Assembly (NCBI GenBank): GCA_036725605.1
Contig: DAIMDW010000034.1
Coordinates: 1 to 48,932 of the forward strand
Length of the DNA: 48,932 nt
From: CALBTQ01 sp036725605
GTDB lineage: Bacteria; Lernaellota; Lernaellaia; Lernaellales; Lernaellaceae
Reading direction: 5' to 3'
Under the pieces are notes generated by a model. The model did no database searches. It was given only the letters and a program-made list of their open reading frames with translations, and had not been told where the DNA came from. Shown here in pieces: positions 1-7,801 of the stretch. Within the stretch, counting starts at the first letter, position 1, and each line of letters opens with the position of its first letter. A program made the position numbers and the translations under genes.

Positions 1-2
1 GC

Positions 3-1616
3 ATGATTTCCGGCGATTTCACCATCACGCAAAAGGTTGTCATCACCTCCGACTACGACGCCAATTTGCAGGTAGGGCAGCTGTGCGGCAACTTTCTGTG
101 CTTAATGTTTCCGTATGAGGCGAGCACGGAGGCCAATTGGTGGATTCCCTCTGTGATCCTTGAGCGTAAAATCTATAAGGGATCGCCAACCGGATACAAT
201 CGTTTGTATGCGACCTACCAAACCGAATCCGGAGCAATCGCCGATTACATTTCTTTCACGGCCAATACCTTTTGGTGGCAGATCGTGCGTAGCGGCTCGA
301 CGATCACGGCTAATTGTTCGAGCAATGGCATAACGTACACCCCACTGAAGCAATTCACCGATTGCGCCACGTCGCCGGTGGTGATTCAAGTAATTTCCTA
401 CACCACGGACGACGGGTACGACCACGAGGGTTACACGGATGATCTGATCACATCGTTTACGGGAACGAGTACCTGCTACTCCAACTCCCTGCCCAAGACG
501 GCGATCACCGACTTTGCCCTAGCCGACAATACGAGCACCGCCGGCACCTCGACCATCGCGCTCGGCTATGGTTACGGAGCCTGGATCGCCGACACCGACG
601 AGTCGACGCCACAGTCGAGCGAGTGTGACGGCAATGTGCGCGGCGCATACACAACCACGACGAGCAGTAGCGTTTATGACGTGCTTGGCGGTATTTCCAA
701 CTCAGTAACGGCGATTTGTCTAAGCGACGACGCAAAAGCCATTACCAGCACAGCCGGGGCCGGCGAGCTCATCGTCTCCACGAGCGACGGAATGAGCGTC
801 GTCGATCTGACCGATGACTCGCTGGAAAATTATTTCACCGAGGATAATGAAATCGGGTATGGCGGCATCCTACTGGATGACGATGTGAACGATATTGTTT
901 GGGGGTCGTCCGTGTTCATCGCCACCAACAGCGGCGGAATGTGGGCCACCCTGAATAGCGATCCGCCGGCCAACGGCACGACCTACGTGCACAATCACAA
1001 CGGCGATATGGTCAATATCAGCACCGACACTCCGACTGAGGCCGACTACCATCACTCTGAATTATATAGGAGAGCTGTGGTGAACGGCTCCGGGTATCAG
1101 GTGTTAAAGAACGATGGCTTCGGCGGTTTGGGGGCGGTTGTCGATTTCCCATGGACGGCCACGGGAAAAATCAGTTACTTTGATACCACTGCCAATGATA
1201 CCGACGATCAATACATCTACAAGTGGATCCATAAGGATAACTCGGGGAACGCATCCTCCGGCGATCCGCAGAGCGCGTATATCGACGACCCGCTTGTCGA
1301 CACAGTTTCCGCCTGCGATCCCGACGATTTTAGTACGGCCAGAACACGCACGCGGGCTGTCGTGGTTAACGTCAGCGCTTCCTCGGGGTCGCTTACCGAT
1401 GTGGAGGATGCCGTTGAGTGGATCAAAATTAAAGAAGGCTCCGGGTCCAGTTACGACGACGTGCCCTACCAACGGTATGAGAGCGGCAAGAATTACAATT
1501 TCTGTCTGTCGTCCGGCACCGGGGTCAAAACACTGTGGGTCCGCGCATATTCACAGTCGTACCGGTATGATGCGACCGGCGCTTCGGACAAAAGTTGCAC
1601 GATCGAGCTTGTCTAG
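3..1616 (+). CDS. Beta-rich structural/secreted protein, function unknown, possibly 5'-truncated
   Basis: This 537-codon frame opens with ATG two bases from the window edge, with no room for a ribosome binding site, so the true start may lie to the left. Residues about 3-125 alternate hydrophobic and polar residues and carry several Trp and Cys, resembling a concanavalin/LamG or DUF1349-like jelly roll. The middle (about 180-300) reads like beta-propeller blades (for example AICLSDDAKAITS). The C-terminal 100 residues look like an Ig/FN3-type sandwich. The protein is rich in Ser, Thr, Asp and Gly and poor in Lys, as in extracellular or virion-decorating proteins. It lies immediately upstream of a transposase relic and the tail genes, so it could be the last gene of the preceding structural module or an unrelated host gene. 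No enzyme motif is recognised. Confidence 0.6.
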   Translation: MISGDFTITQKVVITSDYDANLQVGQLCGNFLCLMFPYEASTEANWWIPSVILERKIYKGSPTGYNRLYATYQTESGAIADYISFTANTFWWQIVRSGSTITANCSSNGITYTPLKQFTDCATSPVVIQVISYTTDDGYDHEGYTDDLITSFTGTSTCYSNSLPKTAITDFALADNTSTAGTSTIALGYGYGAWIADTDESTPQSSECDGNVRGAYTTTTSSSVYDVLGGISNSVTAICLSDDAKAITSTAGAGELIVSTSDGMSVVDLTDDSLENYFTEDNEIGYGGILLDDDVNDIVWGSSVFIATNSGGMWATLNSDPPANGTTYVHNHNGDMVNISTDTPTEADYHHSELYRRAVVNGSGYQVLKNDGFGGLGAVVDFPWTATGKISYFDTTANDTDDQYIYKWIHKDNSGNASSGDPQSAYIDDPLVDTVSACDPDDFSTARTRTRAVVVNVSASSGSLTDVEDAVEWIKIKEGSGSSYDDVPYQRYESGKNYNFCLSSGTGVKTLWVRAYSQSYRYDATGASDKSCTIELV

Positions 1617-1650
1617 GTTGCCATCGTTATCCCTGCCGGAGGCGGCGTAG

Positions 1651-1970
1651 CAGCGCTGTTACGCGCATTTTTACACAACACGCTGGATCATCTGCCGCGC
1701 AGGGGCGATGACGATTGTCTGCGCGAGCTGCGTTGGCTTTACGATCGCCGCAATCTGGAGGAGGCATGCAGCGATCTGGCCACCTGACTGCAGAAGCGGG
1801 GCGATAAGTATCCGAAGTTCTGCGATTGGGTGAAGGAAAACATCGAGGAAACCTTAAGCCTCCCGCCGGCGCACCACAAACATATGAAATCGACGAACAT
1901 GCTCGAAACATGGACCTGCTGCGCGAGCACAAGAAGAAACCGCTGCGCAAACGAAACCGGAAACAAACCA
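1651..1970 (+). pseudogene. Decayed IS256-family (mutator-type) transposase, C-terminal remnant
   Basis: Translated piecewise, this stretch gives QRCYAHF, then after a one-base shift LHNTLDHLPR, DDDCLRELRWLYDRRNLEEA, WVKENIEETL, HHKHMKSTNMLE and finally, in another frame, NMDLLREHKK. These blocks follow the order of the C-terminal third of IS256-family transposases, from the QRC(Y/W) motif to the STNxLE and NMDLLREHK blocks. Damage includes the early frameshift near 1670, an in-frame TGA at 1785-1787 where a Trp codon is expected, and a deletion plus frameshift near 1905 that joins the STNMLE block directly to the C-terminal tail. The N-terminal two thirds, with most of the DDE site, are absent, and I found no inverted repeats. 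It is a dead element at the edge of the tail locus. Confidence 0.85.
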
Positions 1971-2044
1971 TGAACCCGGAGATGCCGCGAATCCCAATTT
2001 ACAGAACTTGACGGACACAACTTTAACAAAGGAATTCGAATCTA

Positions 2045-2872
2045 ATGGATAATTGGAGTCAGATTAAAGACAACCTGCAATCATGCTTCTGTTTCCTGAC
2101 CGGATTATCGAGCGGCGCCGTGCTGTGGCACGATCCGGACGAAACCATGCCGGCCGCGCCTTACCTGACCCTGCGTCTGACCGAGGACAAGGGCCTGGTG
2201 CGGATGGATCAAAAGGACGAGATCGTTCTTCCCACCCGGGACAGCGGCAGCGAGCAATTCACCGTCGTCGGCCGCCGGAAATTCACCATCAGTTGCGTGG
2301 CGCACGGCGGCGACGATCCGTCCACGGAGCCGGTCGATCTGATGCTCCAGGCGCAACTGGGATTTTGTTTGCCGGCGGTGCTGGAATATTTGAAGAAGCG
2401 GCAGATCTACACCGTCGCCGTCGAGCAAGCGAATTCGGGCGAGCAGTATCAACTGCTGATCGAAGGGGTGCCGATCGCGATAACGGCGGCGAGTTCGTCG
2501 CCGGAAACGGTGCGCAATCAGTTGGTCACGGCGATCAACGATTGCGAGCACATCCCCTTCAAAGCCGAAGCGGCGACCGCCGTTGACGAACTGACCATCA
2601 AAAGCCGTCCGGGAGTGCAATTTCTCGTTGAGCTTGCCGACGGCGAAACACGCTTGACCCTTACCGATACCCAAGCCGCCGTCGACCTGACCTATCTGGA
2701 CGACGATGGCGTGCAGGATGTTTCGGAATTGGTAGAAGGCGTTTATCTGGAGCGCGCCCGGATGGACGTCCACTTCTCAACCATTGTCCGCACAACCATC
2801 ACCCTCCCGCTGATCGAAAGCGTGGAGATCACCGACATGTCGAGCGGTGAAACCTATTTGATCAACACCTAA
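2045..2872 (+). CDS. Tail terminator / neck protein (gp12-like, LIC_12616-like)
   Basis: This 275-aa protein opens the contractile tail operon and lies directly upstream of the sheath gene, the usual place of the tail terminator that caps tube and sheath at the neck. The N-terminal part (PYLTLRLTED, then a FTVVGRRKFTISCVAHG beta strand pair) and C-terminal part (ARMDVHFSTIVRTTITLPLI) form the alpha/beta fold expected of neck-terminator proteins of the LIC_12616/gp12-like type. Between them, about residues 120-215, sits an inserted beta module (YTVAVEQANSGEQYQLLIEG onward) that resembles inserts in the sheath protein. ATG 2045 follows AAAGGA at a workable distance. The assignment rests on order and overall pattern more than on a diagnostic motif. 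Confidence 0.7.
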   Translation: MDNWSQIKDNLQSCFCFLTGLSSGAVLWHDPDETMPAAPYLTLRLTEDKGLVRMDQKDEIVLPTRDSGSEQFTVVGRRKFTISCVAHGGDDPSTEPVDLMLQAQLGFCLPAVLEYLKKRQIYTVAVEQANSGEQYQLLIEGVPIAITAASSSPETVRNQLVTAINDCEHIPFKAEAATAVDELTIKSRPGVQFLVELADGETRLTLTDTQAAVDLTYLDDDGVQDVSELVEGVYLERARMDVHFSTIVRTTITLPLIESVEITDMSSGETYLINT

Positions 2873-2884
2873 AAGGAGTAACTA

Positions 2885-4597
2885 ATGCCTGATATCCGTG
2901 ACATTGTGAATGTCCAGATTTACCTGGAGACCGGCGGGATCGACAAGGCCGGGTTCGGAACGATGATGTGTTTGGATCCGCATCTGGTCAACTACAATCG
3001 AATCAAGGAATATGCTTCGCTCGATGAAATGAACGACGACGGCTTCGCTCCCGACGATTCGGCTTATTTGGCGGCTCTTGCCTATTTCTCGGCCGATCCG
3101 AAGCCCAAGAAAATCAAAATCGGTCGTCGCGGCATCAATAAGCTGTATCTGTGGTTCAAAGGAACGTTGGACATCGGCAACACTTTCCAACTGTATATCA
3201 ACGAAGAGAGTGTTGAACACACCAACGAAACCGGCAGCGAACTGACCTCGGCCGATTTGGCTGCCGCAATGGCGACGGCCATCAACAACACGCTGGACGA
3301 TGTCAGTGCGGTCGCCGACAGCGAGGTCGTTTACGTTCAGCGTACGGATGAGGATCCGGATGGACTTTGGATCACCGGCGATGAAGGCTTCAGCGTTCAT
3401 CTTCTGGTTTACAAACTCGAAATCGACGATGATCCCGGCCCCGCGGCAAGCACCACCTATGGCATCACCATGGACGGACAGAATTATACCTTTACTACCG
3501 ATGAAGAAACCTCGGTCGGCGAATTTATCGGCAACATGGTCGATGCCATCGACGAACAAGGTCCCTACTATGCTTGCAGCAACAATGCCGTTGATTCGGT
3601 ATTCATCGGCAAACGCGGCTTGAGCGATCCGGGTATTCAATTCGAAGGAAGCAACTGTCCGATCGAAGAGCTGACCCTGGCGCATGTCACTTCGGTCGAA
3701 GACGCCACTGATCATGAACAGATGATGACGTATTACAGTTCCATTCTGGAAGATATTTCCATTGCGCTGTACAACGTCCAGGATTCGGACGATTCGTGGT
3801 ATGGCCTGATGGAAACCACGCGTATTCCCGCCGATCAGTTGAGTATGGCTGGTTGGGCTTTTGGAAGCTCGACTCCCAAGCTGTGCGGTGTGGCCAGCGA
3901 CGATGAGGACATCGCCGATAAGAAGGCCAACGACGACATGACCTCGATTGCCTTTCAGTTGAAGAATACGGGCAACTTCCGGACCTTCGGTATTTACCAT
4001 CCCGACGCCGACGGCAGTGAGTCGGATCCCTACCCCGATGCCGCTTATTTCGGCGCGCGTCTGACCATCGATCTGGATGTGGAAACCGCAACCTGGTGCT
4101 ATGCGAATTGCCCGGGCCTGCCGGCCGTCGACATCACCAGCAACGAGTTGTCCAACATCGTGGGCGACATGAGCAATGGCTCCGACGGCAAGGACTTCAA
4201 CGTCTACGTGTCCATGGCTGGCCGCAACGTGATGCTCAACGGCAAGACCTGCGGCGGTGAGTGGATCGACGTGATCATCGGTCGCGATTGGCTGCAGGCG
4301 CGTATGACCGAAAACATCGCCCTGGCGCTGCTGAACCGCAAGGTCATTCCGTACACCAACGCGGGCATCGCGATCGTCAGCTCGGCGATGAACGCCACGC
4401 TGTTGCGCGCCCAGGGGACCGGCTTCCTGGCCAACGATCTGACCCTGGGGCCGTTGGGTTATTACACCGAGATTCCCGACGTCAACGACGTCGAAGATGC
4501 CGATAAAGCCGCGCGCGTGCTCAAGGGCGTCAAGTTCATCGCGACGGTCTCCGGCGCCATTCACGTGGTGCAGATCATCGGCACGCTGACCATTTAA
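2885..4597 (+). CDS. Contractile tail sheath protein (DUF3383 type)
   Basis: This 570-aa protein has the hallmarks of DUF3383-type sheath subunits of Myovirus-like tails. The start IVNVQIYLETGGIDKAGFGT matches the N-terminal linker strand. The C-terminal third (about 400-570) carries the conserved sheath core and ends in the typical strand VKFIATVSGAIHVVQIIG. Residues about 80-270 contain two tandem inserts of one small beta-alpha module (FQLYINEESVEHT... and YGITMDGQNYTFTT...), each followed by a helix of the form DLAAAMATAIN or FIGNMVDAID; these probably decorate the outer surface. A good AAAGGAGT site lies 5 bp before ATG 2885. The sheath contracts to drive the tube and spike into a target envelope. 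The neighbouring tube, baseplate and fibre genes confirm a contractile system. Confidence 0.9.
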   Translation: MPDIRDIVNVQIYLETGGIDKAGFGTMMCLDPHLVNYNRIKEYASLDEMNDDGFAPDDSAYLAALAYFSADPKPKKIKIGRRGINKLYLWFKGTLDIGNTFQLYINEESVEHTNETGSELTSADLAAAMATAINNTLDDVSAVADSEVVYVQRTDEDPDGLWITGDEGFSVHLLVYKLEIDDDPGPAASTTYGITMDGQNYTFTTDEETSVGEFIGNMVDAIDEQGPYYACSNNAVDSVFIGKRGLSDPGIQFEGSNCPIEELTLAHVTSVEDATDHEQMMTYYSSILEDISIALYNVQDSDDSWYGLMETTRIPADQLSMAGWAFGSSTPKLCGVASDDEDIADKKANDDMTSIAFQLKNTGNFRTFGIYHPDADGSESDPYPDAAYFGARLTIDLDVETATWCYANCPGLPAVDITSNELSNIVGDMSNGSDGKDFNVYVSMAGRNVMLNGKTCGGEWIDVIIGRDWLQARMTENIALALLNRKVIPYTNAGIAIVSSAMNATLLRAQGTGFLANDLTLGPLGYYTEIPDVNDVEDADKAARVLKGVKFIATVSGAIHVVQIIGTLTI

Positions 4598-4624
4598 CCC
4601 ATTCCACCATAAGGAGCGGAGACG

Positions 4625-5050
4625 TTGAGCATCGAAGTGCGCCAGTATGATCCGAAGGATGTGAAGCTGACCTTCTTTTTCACGCCGATCACCGGATTCG
4701 CTTCAGGTAGCTTCATTACCGTCAAGCGGAATAAATCGACCTGGACAACGGTGGTCGGCGTCTCCGGCGAGGTCACCCGCATCAAATCGACCGATTACAG
4801 CGGCACCATCGAGTTCTCGCTCGAGCAGGCGGCGGATTCCAACAAGGAACTGAGCCTGATGCGGTACGTCGACGAACTGTTGCACATGGGCATCGGCCCG
4901 GTGGAGGTCACCGACGGCAAATCGGTGTACGTATCCGCCCAGGCCTGGCTCGACGGCGCGCCGCAAGCCGATTTTGCCGCCGACGCCGGCACGCGTAAGT
5001 GGAAACTCCACTGCGCCACGCTCGACATGTTCGAGGGCGGCCTCGATTGA
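4625..5050 (+). CDS. Tail tube protein 1 (DUF3277 type), TTG start
   Basis: This 141-aa protein belongs to the DUF3277-type tube subunits that stack as hexameric rings inside the sheath. Family pattern: YDPKDVKLTF near the N-terminus, the GFASGSFITVKR strand, VGVSGEVTRIKSTD, a variable loop, and a closing AGTRKWKLHCATLDM strand. No ATG lies in a suitable place; TTG 4625 follows AAGGAG at 4611-4616 with about 8 bp spacing, so TTG is the probable start and the residue numbering begins MSIEVRQY. It is followed after 31 bp by a clear paralogue with the same fold, so the tail may use two tube proteins or a tube plus a tube-like distal ring. The family is well recognised; which of the two copies forms the main tube is not. 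Confidence 0.82.
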   Translation: MSIEVRQYDPKDVKLTFFFTPITGFASGSFITVKRNKSTWTTVVGVSGEVTRIKSTDYSGTIEFSLEQAADSNKELSLMRYVDELLHMGIGPVEVTDGKSVYVSAQAWLDGAPQADFAADAGTRKWKLHCATLDMFEGGLD

Positions 5051-5081
5051 TTTTTAAACAAAAAGGAAGAAGGAGAAATTA

Positions 5082-5501
5082 ATGCCTTCCAATATCATTT
5101 CCTATGATCCGAATGAAGTCACTCTGACCATTGACGGACAGCCGGTCTCCGGCTTCGCCGAAGGATCGTTCGTTACCGTGAAGCGCGACGCCGAAACGTG
5201 GAAAGCCAAAGCCGGCATCGACGGCCAGGTCACGCGCTCGTTGTCGCACAGCGAGCTGGGCAAGGTCACCTTCACCCTCACGCAGTTCGCCGATTTCAAC
5301 GTCGACATGCAGAACTTGTTCATCGACGACAAAAAGAAGAAGAAGCCGATCGATGTCGAAGTCAAGTACGGCAAGTCGGTGTGGTCGGGCACCGGGTGGA
5401 TCGACAAGCTGCCGGACGTGCAGTTCGGCAACGATGCCGGCACCCGCGCCTGGTCGGTCTCGGTAGCCAATCTGAAGTTCGCCGAGAAGTCGGAAGCCTA
5501 A
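5082..5501 (+). CDS. Tail tube protein 2 (DUF3277 type), paralogue of the preceding gene
   Basis: The 139-aa product aligns over its full length with the preceding tube protein: SYDPNEVTLTIDG, SGFAEGSFVTVKRD, AGIDGQVTRSLSHSELG, and the C-terminal DAGTRAWSVSVANL. The two differ most in the central loop, where this copy carries a run of lysines (DDKKKKKPIDVEV) in place of a neutral stretch. In tube proteins that loop faces neighbouring rings or the lumen, so the copies probably differ in interface or charge. An AAGGAAGAAGGAG-rich site precedes ATG 5082 and suggests strong translation, as expected for a major structural protein. By that strength I infer this copy is the main tube, with the TTG-started copy minor. 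Confidence 0.85.
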   Translation: MPSNIISYDPNEVTLTIDGQPVSGFAEGSFVTVKRDAETWKAKAGIDGQVTRSLSHSELGKVTFTLTQFADFNVDMQNLFIDDKKKKKPIDVEVKYGKSVWSGTGWIDKLPDVQFGNDAGTRAWSVSVANLKFAEKSEA

Positions 5502-5533
5502 CTCCAACATGTCTTTCCGGTTGAGGTATTATC

Positions 5534-5908
5534 ATGGGAATCGAAACGAAATCGCGTGAGATCGACGGACACTTTTATGAGGTCCTGCCCTTCAGCGCCA
5601 CCAAGGGACTGGCGCTGTATACGAAAATTTCCGCCGCCGCCGACGGCGTGCCCGATCTGGGCAAGGCGCTTTCCACCCTCGGCGGTGATGCCGCCGTCGC
5701 CCTGACCAAGGAACTCCTGGAGAAAGTCCATTGCGACAGCAAACCGGTGCTGCCGATGTTCGATCGGCATTTCGCCGGCCGTTATCTGCACCTGCAGAAG
5801 GTCCTCCAGTTCGTGATGGAAATCAATTTTTTCGAAGAACTGGCCCAGCTCATGGAGGAGGCCGGTCAGGAAGAAGCTCAGACGACGGAGACGAGCGACA
5901 ATACGTAA
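5534..5908 (+). CDS. Tail assembly chaperone, short (unshifted) form
   Basis: This 124-aa mostly helical protein lies between tube and tape-measure positions, where nearly all long-tailed phages encode the tail assembly chaperone. The N-terminus (REIDGHFYEVLPFSATKGLAL) is the small beta start seen in several chaperone families, and the helical part ends in FVMEINFFEELAQLMEEAG. It is not a virion component in studied phages; it coats the tape measure during tube assembly. Within codons 98-100 there is a slippery T TTT TTC heptamer, and the -1 frame is open to 6057, giving a longer form as in the G/GT pair of phage lambda. The C-terminal tail after the slippery site (rich in Glu, Gln and Thr) is low complexity, as expected where both frames are constrained. 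Confidence 0.75.
   Translation: MGIETKSREIDGHFYEVLPFSATKGLALYTKISAAADGVPDLGKALSTLGGDAAVALTKELLEKVHCDSKPVLPMFDRHFAGRYLHLQKVLQFVMEINFFEELAQLMEEAGQEEAQTTETSDNT
5827..5833 (+). promoter_or_regulatory. Probable -1 ribosomal frameshift site (slippery heptamer T TTT TTC)
   Basis: In the chaperone frame the codons read AAT TTT TTC, so the bases 5827-5833 form X XXY YYZ with X and Y both T. Slippage by -1 lets decoding continue at CGA 5833 and stay open to the TAA at 6055-6057. No start codon with a ribosome binding site serves the downstream frame. I did not identify a convincing stimulatory hairpin. The logic follows the established frameshifting of tail chaperones; the exact site is inferred. Confidence 0.6.
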
Positions 5909-6057
5909 CCGTCCCGGAACATCTGCAACCGCGGTGGCCCATCCTGCGCCTGGTGGTCCACCGCGTTGCCACCCTACAGGAATTGGATACCCACTACACG
6001 TTCCTGGACATGATTGAGATGAATGAAGCGTTGGCTCTTATAAGACAACTAGGGTAA
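5833..6057 (+). CDS. Frameshift extension of the tail assembly chaperone (T-like domain)
   Basis: Reading in the -1 frame from 5833 adds 74 residues to the first 100 of the chaperone, giving a 174-aa fusion. The segment first passes through a Gly/Arg/Asp-rich stretch that overlaps the end of the short frame, then becomes protein-like: a hydrophobic WPILRLVVHRVATLQEL followed by a predicted helix THYTFLDMIEMNEALALI. That ending resembles the T domain of G/GT proteins, which binds the tube protein while the G part binds the tape measure. The next gene starts only 4 bp after its stop, which supports translation of this frame. A separate gene starting at an internal GTG near 5960 is possible but lacks a Shine-Dalgarno sequence. 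Confidence 0.6.
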   Translation, partial: RRTGPAHGGGRSGRSSDDGDERQYVTVPEHLQPRWPILRLVVHRVATLQELDTHYTFLDMIEMNEALALIRQLG

Positions 6058-6061
6058 TACT

Positions 6062-7771
6062 ATGGGATTATTTGCTTGGTTTTTTGGCGACCAGTTATCG
6101 GATTGGCGAAAGTGGGTCAATGATCGTCCATTAAAAAATTATCTGGCCACTTTCGCTTCCTACTGCGTGGAAAAGGAGCGAATAGAAAAAAATTTCCGGA
6201 CAATTTTTTCCGACCAATACAATAATCATCCTCTCGCCGGAGGCGTATGGCGAGCACTTGTGGAGTTGGCGCAATCTTATGAACGTAATATCACCGACTT
6301 GATGGATTACGCCAACAATTTCAATCTAGTGCTCAAACCAAGTGGAATAAATCCGCTCAACTCAGCACAAATAAGTTCATTACTGGTGGAATATGGTCTT
6401 CACATCGCCGACTCGTTGGTTCTTTCGGACCAAGAGACGATGGATGACCTGCGCAATTATGTGGCCGGGCTCTCGACCGCTAAGATTCAACAAAAGTATA
6501 GGTTTTACCCAAAGCGGGCTGACGTAGAAAGTTATCCGGAAACGGAAAAAGATTCGATCAATTACCGTCTAATATCAATATTTTCCAGTTGGGATTTGAA
6601 TAAATTCACCGAGATAAGCGACAATAATCTTCGCAAATCGGACTATTATTATTATATACAAAACATTCGTAGAATTGTCAACGAATACGCATCGCTGCTT
6701 GCCGGCATTCTCTCATCCGATCATATGGTAAGTGTTTTCCGAGATCAACAATCGTATCCGCTAATCTTCCCTCGTTACGAGCCAACTTTTCAGATGCGCT
6801 TTACTTTTGAACAGGCAAAAAAGCATTTTTTAGACCTAAGGGAGGTTGATCGCAGCAGGGCAGTAAAAAAAACCATCCTCGACCTTGAATTGTTGCTTCT
6901 GTCACATGATGAGCAATTTTTTAAGCGGAAGGAATTGTTCTCATTTCTCAGGTTGAGTGGATTTTTCATGCCATTTGTCCAAATCGATCCTAGATTGAAA
7001 GTCGGATTGACTGCCATTACCTTCGTCAACGATTTGGATCAATGGATAACTAAAAAACTCATTACCAAAAACTTTGTAAAAAAACTTCACCATGCCAATG
7101 AACTGACGGTTAATGACCTCATTGAAAAGTCATCGTTCACAGCCAAGGCAAAAGATGTAAATTTGCCTTCGATCTTTAACATTGACAGCCCGGATTACAC
7201 TCATTCCCTTATAACGGCGACCATTAAAAAAAAGCCATATGTCGATTACCTCGAGGACCTGCGCGAAGAAGATTTGAATATTTGGGATAGTAATTCAAGA
7301 TGGGTTTCCCAAAACGAGCAAACGAAGAAACCTTTCCTCAAATTGGATATTCCCGAGGGATACATGCCTGTATTCGCCGCCAACACGAATTCAGCGGATC
7401 TTGGAATGACCGAAACAGAACCCGAGGAACCACCGGCAGAGCAACCTTACGATTCTCATTTTGGATCCTTGATCACTTCGCTTCAGCAATTGGACCAGGA
7501 GCCGACGGAAAGTACGCCGGACATTCTTTCTCCAATCAATTTGGCCTTGAACGATTTTACTTCGGAACCAATGATCAGCAATTATAACGAGGTGGAAACA
7601 ACCGATACGACGGCAGCCTTGGCCGCCACGGCCGACAGCCTTCCACTTCCATCCGATGAGAATACGGTCATCACATCTGAACAATACGATTACGTATGGA
7701 ACCTGGCCTGCACAATATTCGAACGAAGAATCAATAGTTATTTTAGCTCGCATAACTGTGCAATTGTTTAA
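6062..7771 (+). CDS. Orphan protein 1 in the tape-measure position, function unknown
   Basis: This 569-aa protein is not recognised. It begins MGLFAWFFGDQLSDWRKW, is largely alpha-helical in character with many aromatic, Asn and Lys residues, and has an acidic, low-complexity linker about 430-530 (EPEEPPAEQPYD, then Thr/Ser/Pro-rich) before a short C-terminal helix. No signal peptide, long coiled coil or clear membrane segment is visible, whereas tape measures usually have both a long coiled coil and hydrophobic segments. DNA here is distinctly more AT-rich than the tail genes on either side, with codons such as AAA, AAT and ATA, suggesting separate origin or relaxed selection. It starts 4 bp after the chaperone extension and so is probably cotranslated with it. 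It could be a highly diverged tape measure; I give that less than even odds. Confidence 0.75.
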   Translation: MGLFAWFFGDQLSDWRKWVNDRPLKNYLATFASYCVEKERIEKNFRTIFSDQYNNHPLAGGVWRALVELAQSYERNITDLMDYANNFNLVLKPSGINPLNSAQISSLLVEYGLHIADSLVLSDQETMDDLRNYVAGLSTAKIQQKYRFYPKRADVESYPETEKDSINYRLISIFSSWDLNKFTEISDNNLRKSDYYYYIQNIRRIVNEYASLLAGILSSDHMVSVFRDQQSYPLIFPRYEPTFQMRFTFEQAKKHFLDLREVDRSRAVKKTILDLELLLLSHDEQFFKRKELFSFLRLSGFFMPFVQIDPRLKVGLTAITFVNDLDQWITKKLITKNFVKKLHHANELTVNDLIEKSSFTAKAKDVNLPSIFNIDSPDYTHSLITATIKKKPYVDYLEDLREEDLNIWDSNSRWVSQNEQTKKPFLKLDIPEGYMPVFAANTNSADLGMTETEPEEPPAEQPYDSHFGSLITSLQQLDQEPTESTPDILSPINLALNDFTSEPMISNYNEVETTDTTAALAATADSLPLPSDENTVITSEQYDYVWNLACTIFERRINSYFSSHNCAIV

Positions 7772-7801
7772 CGATTCAATTTTGGCGTAAGAGCAACAAT
7801 T

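Noticed and set aside
2882..4564. Long open frame (560 codons) on the - strand across the sheath gene
   Set aside because: It is the antisense of a well-supported sheath gene; its product has no family pattern, and GC-rich DNA keeps antisense frames open.
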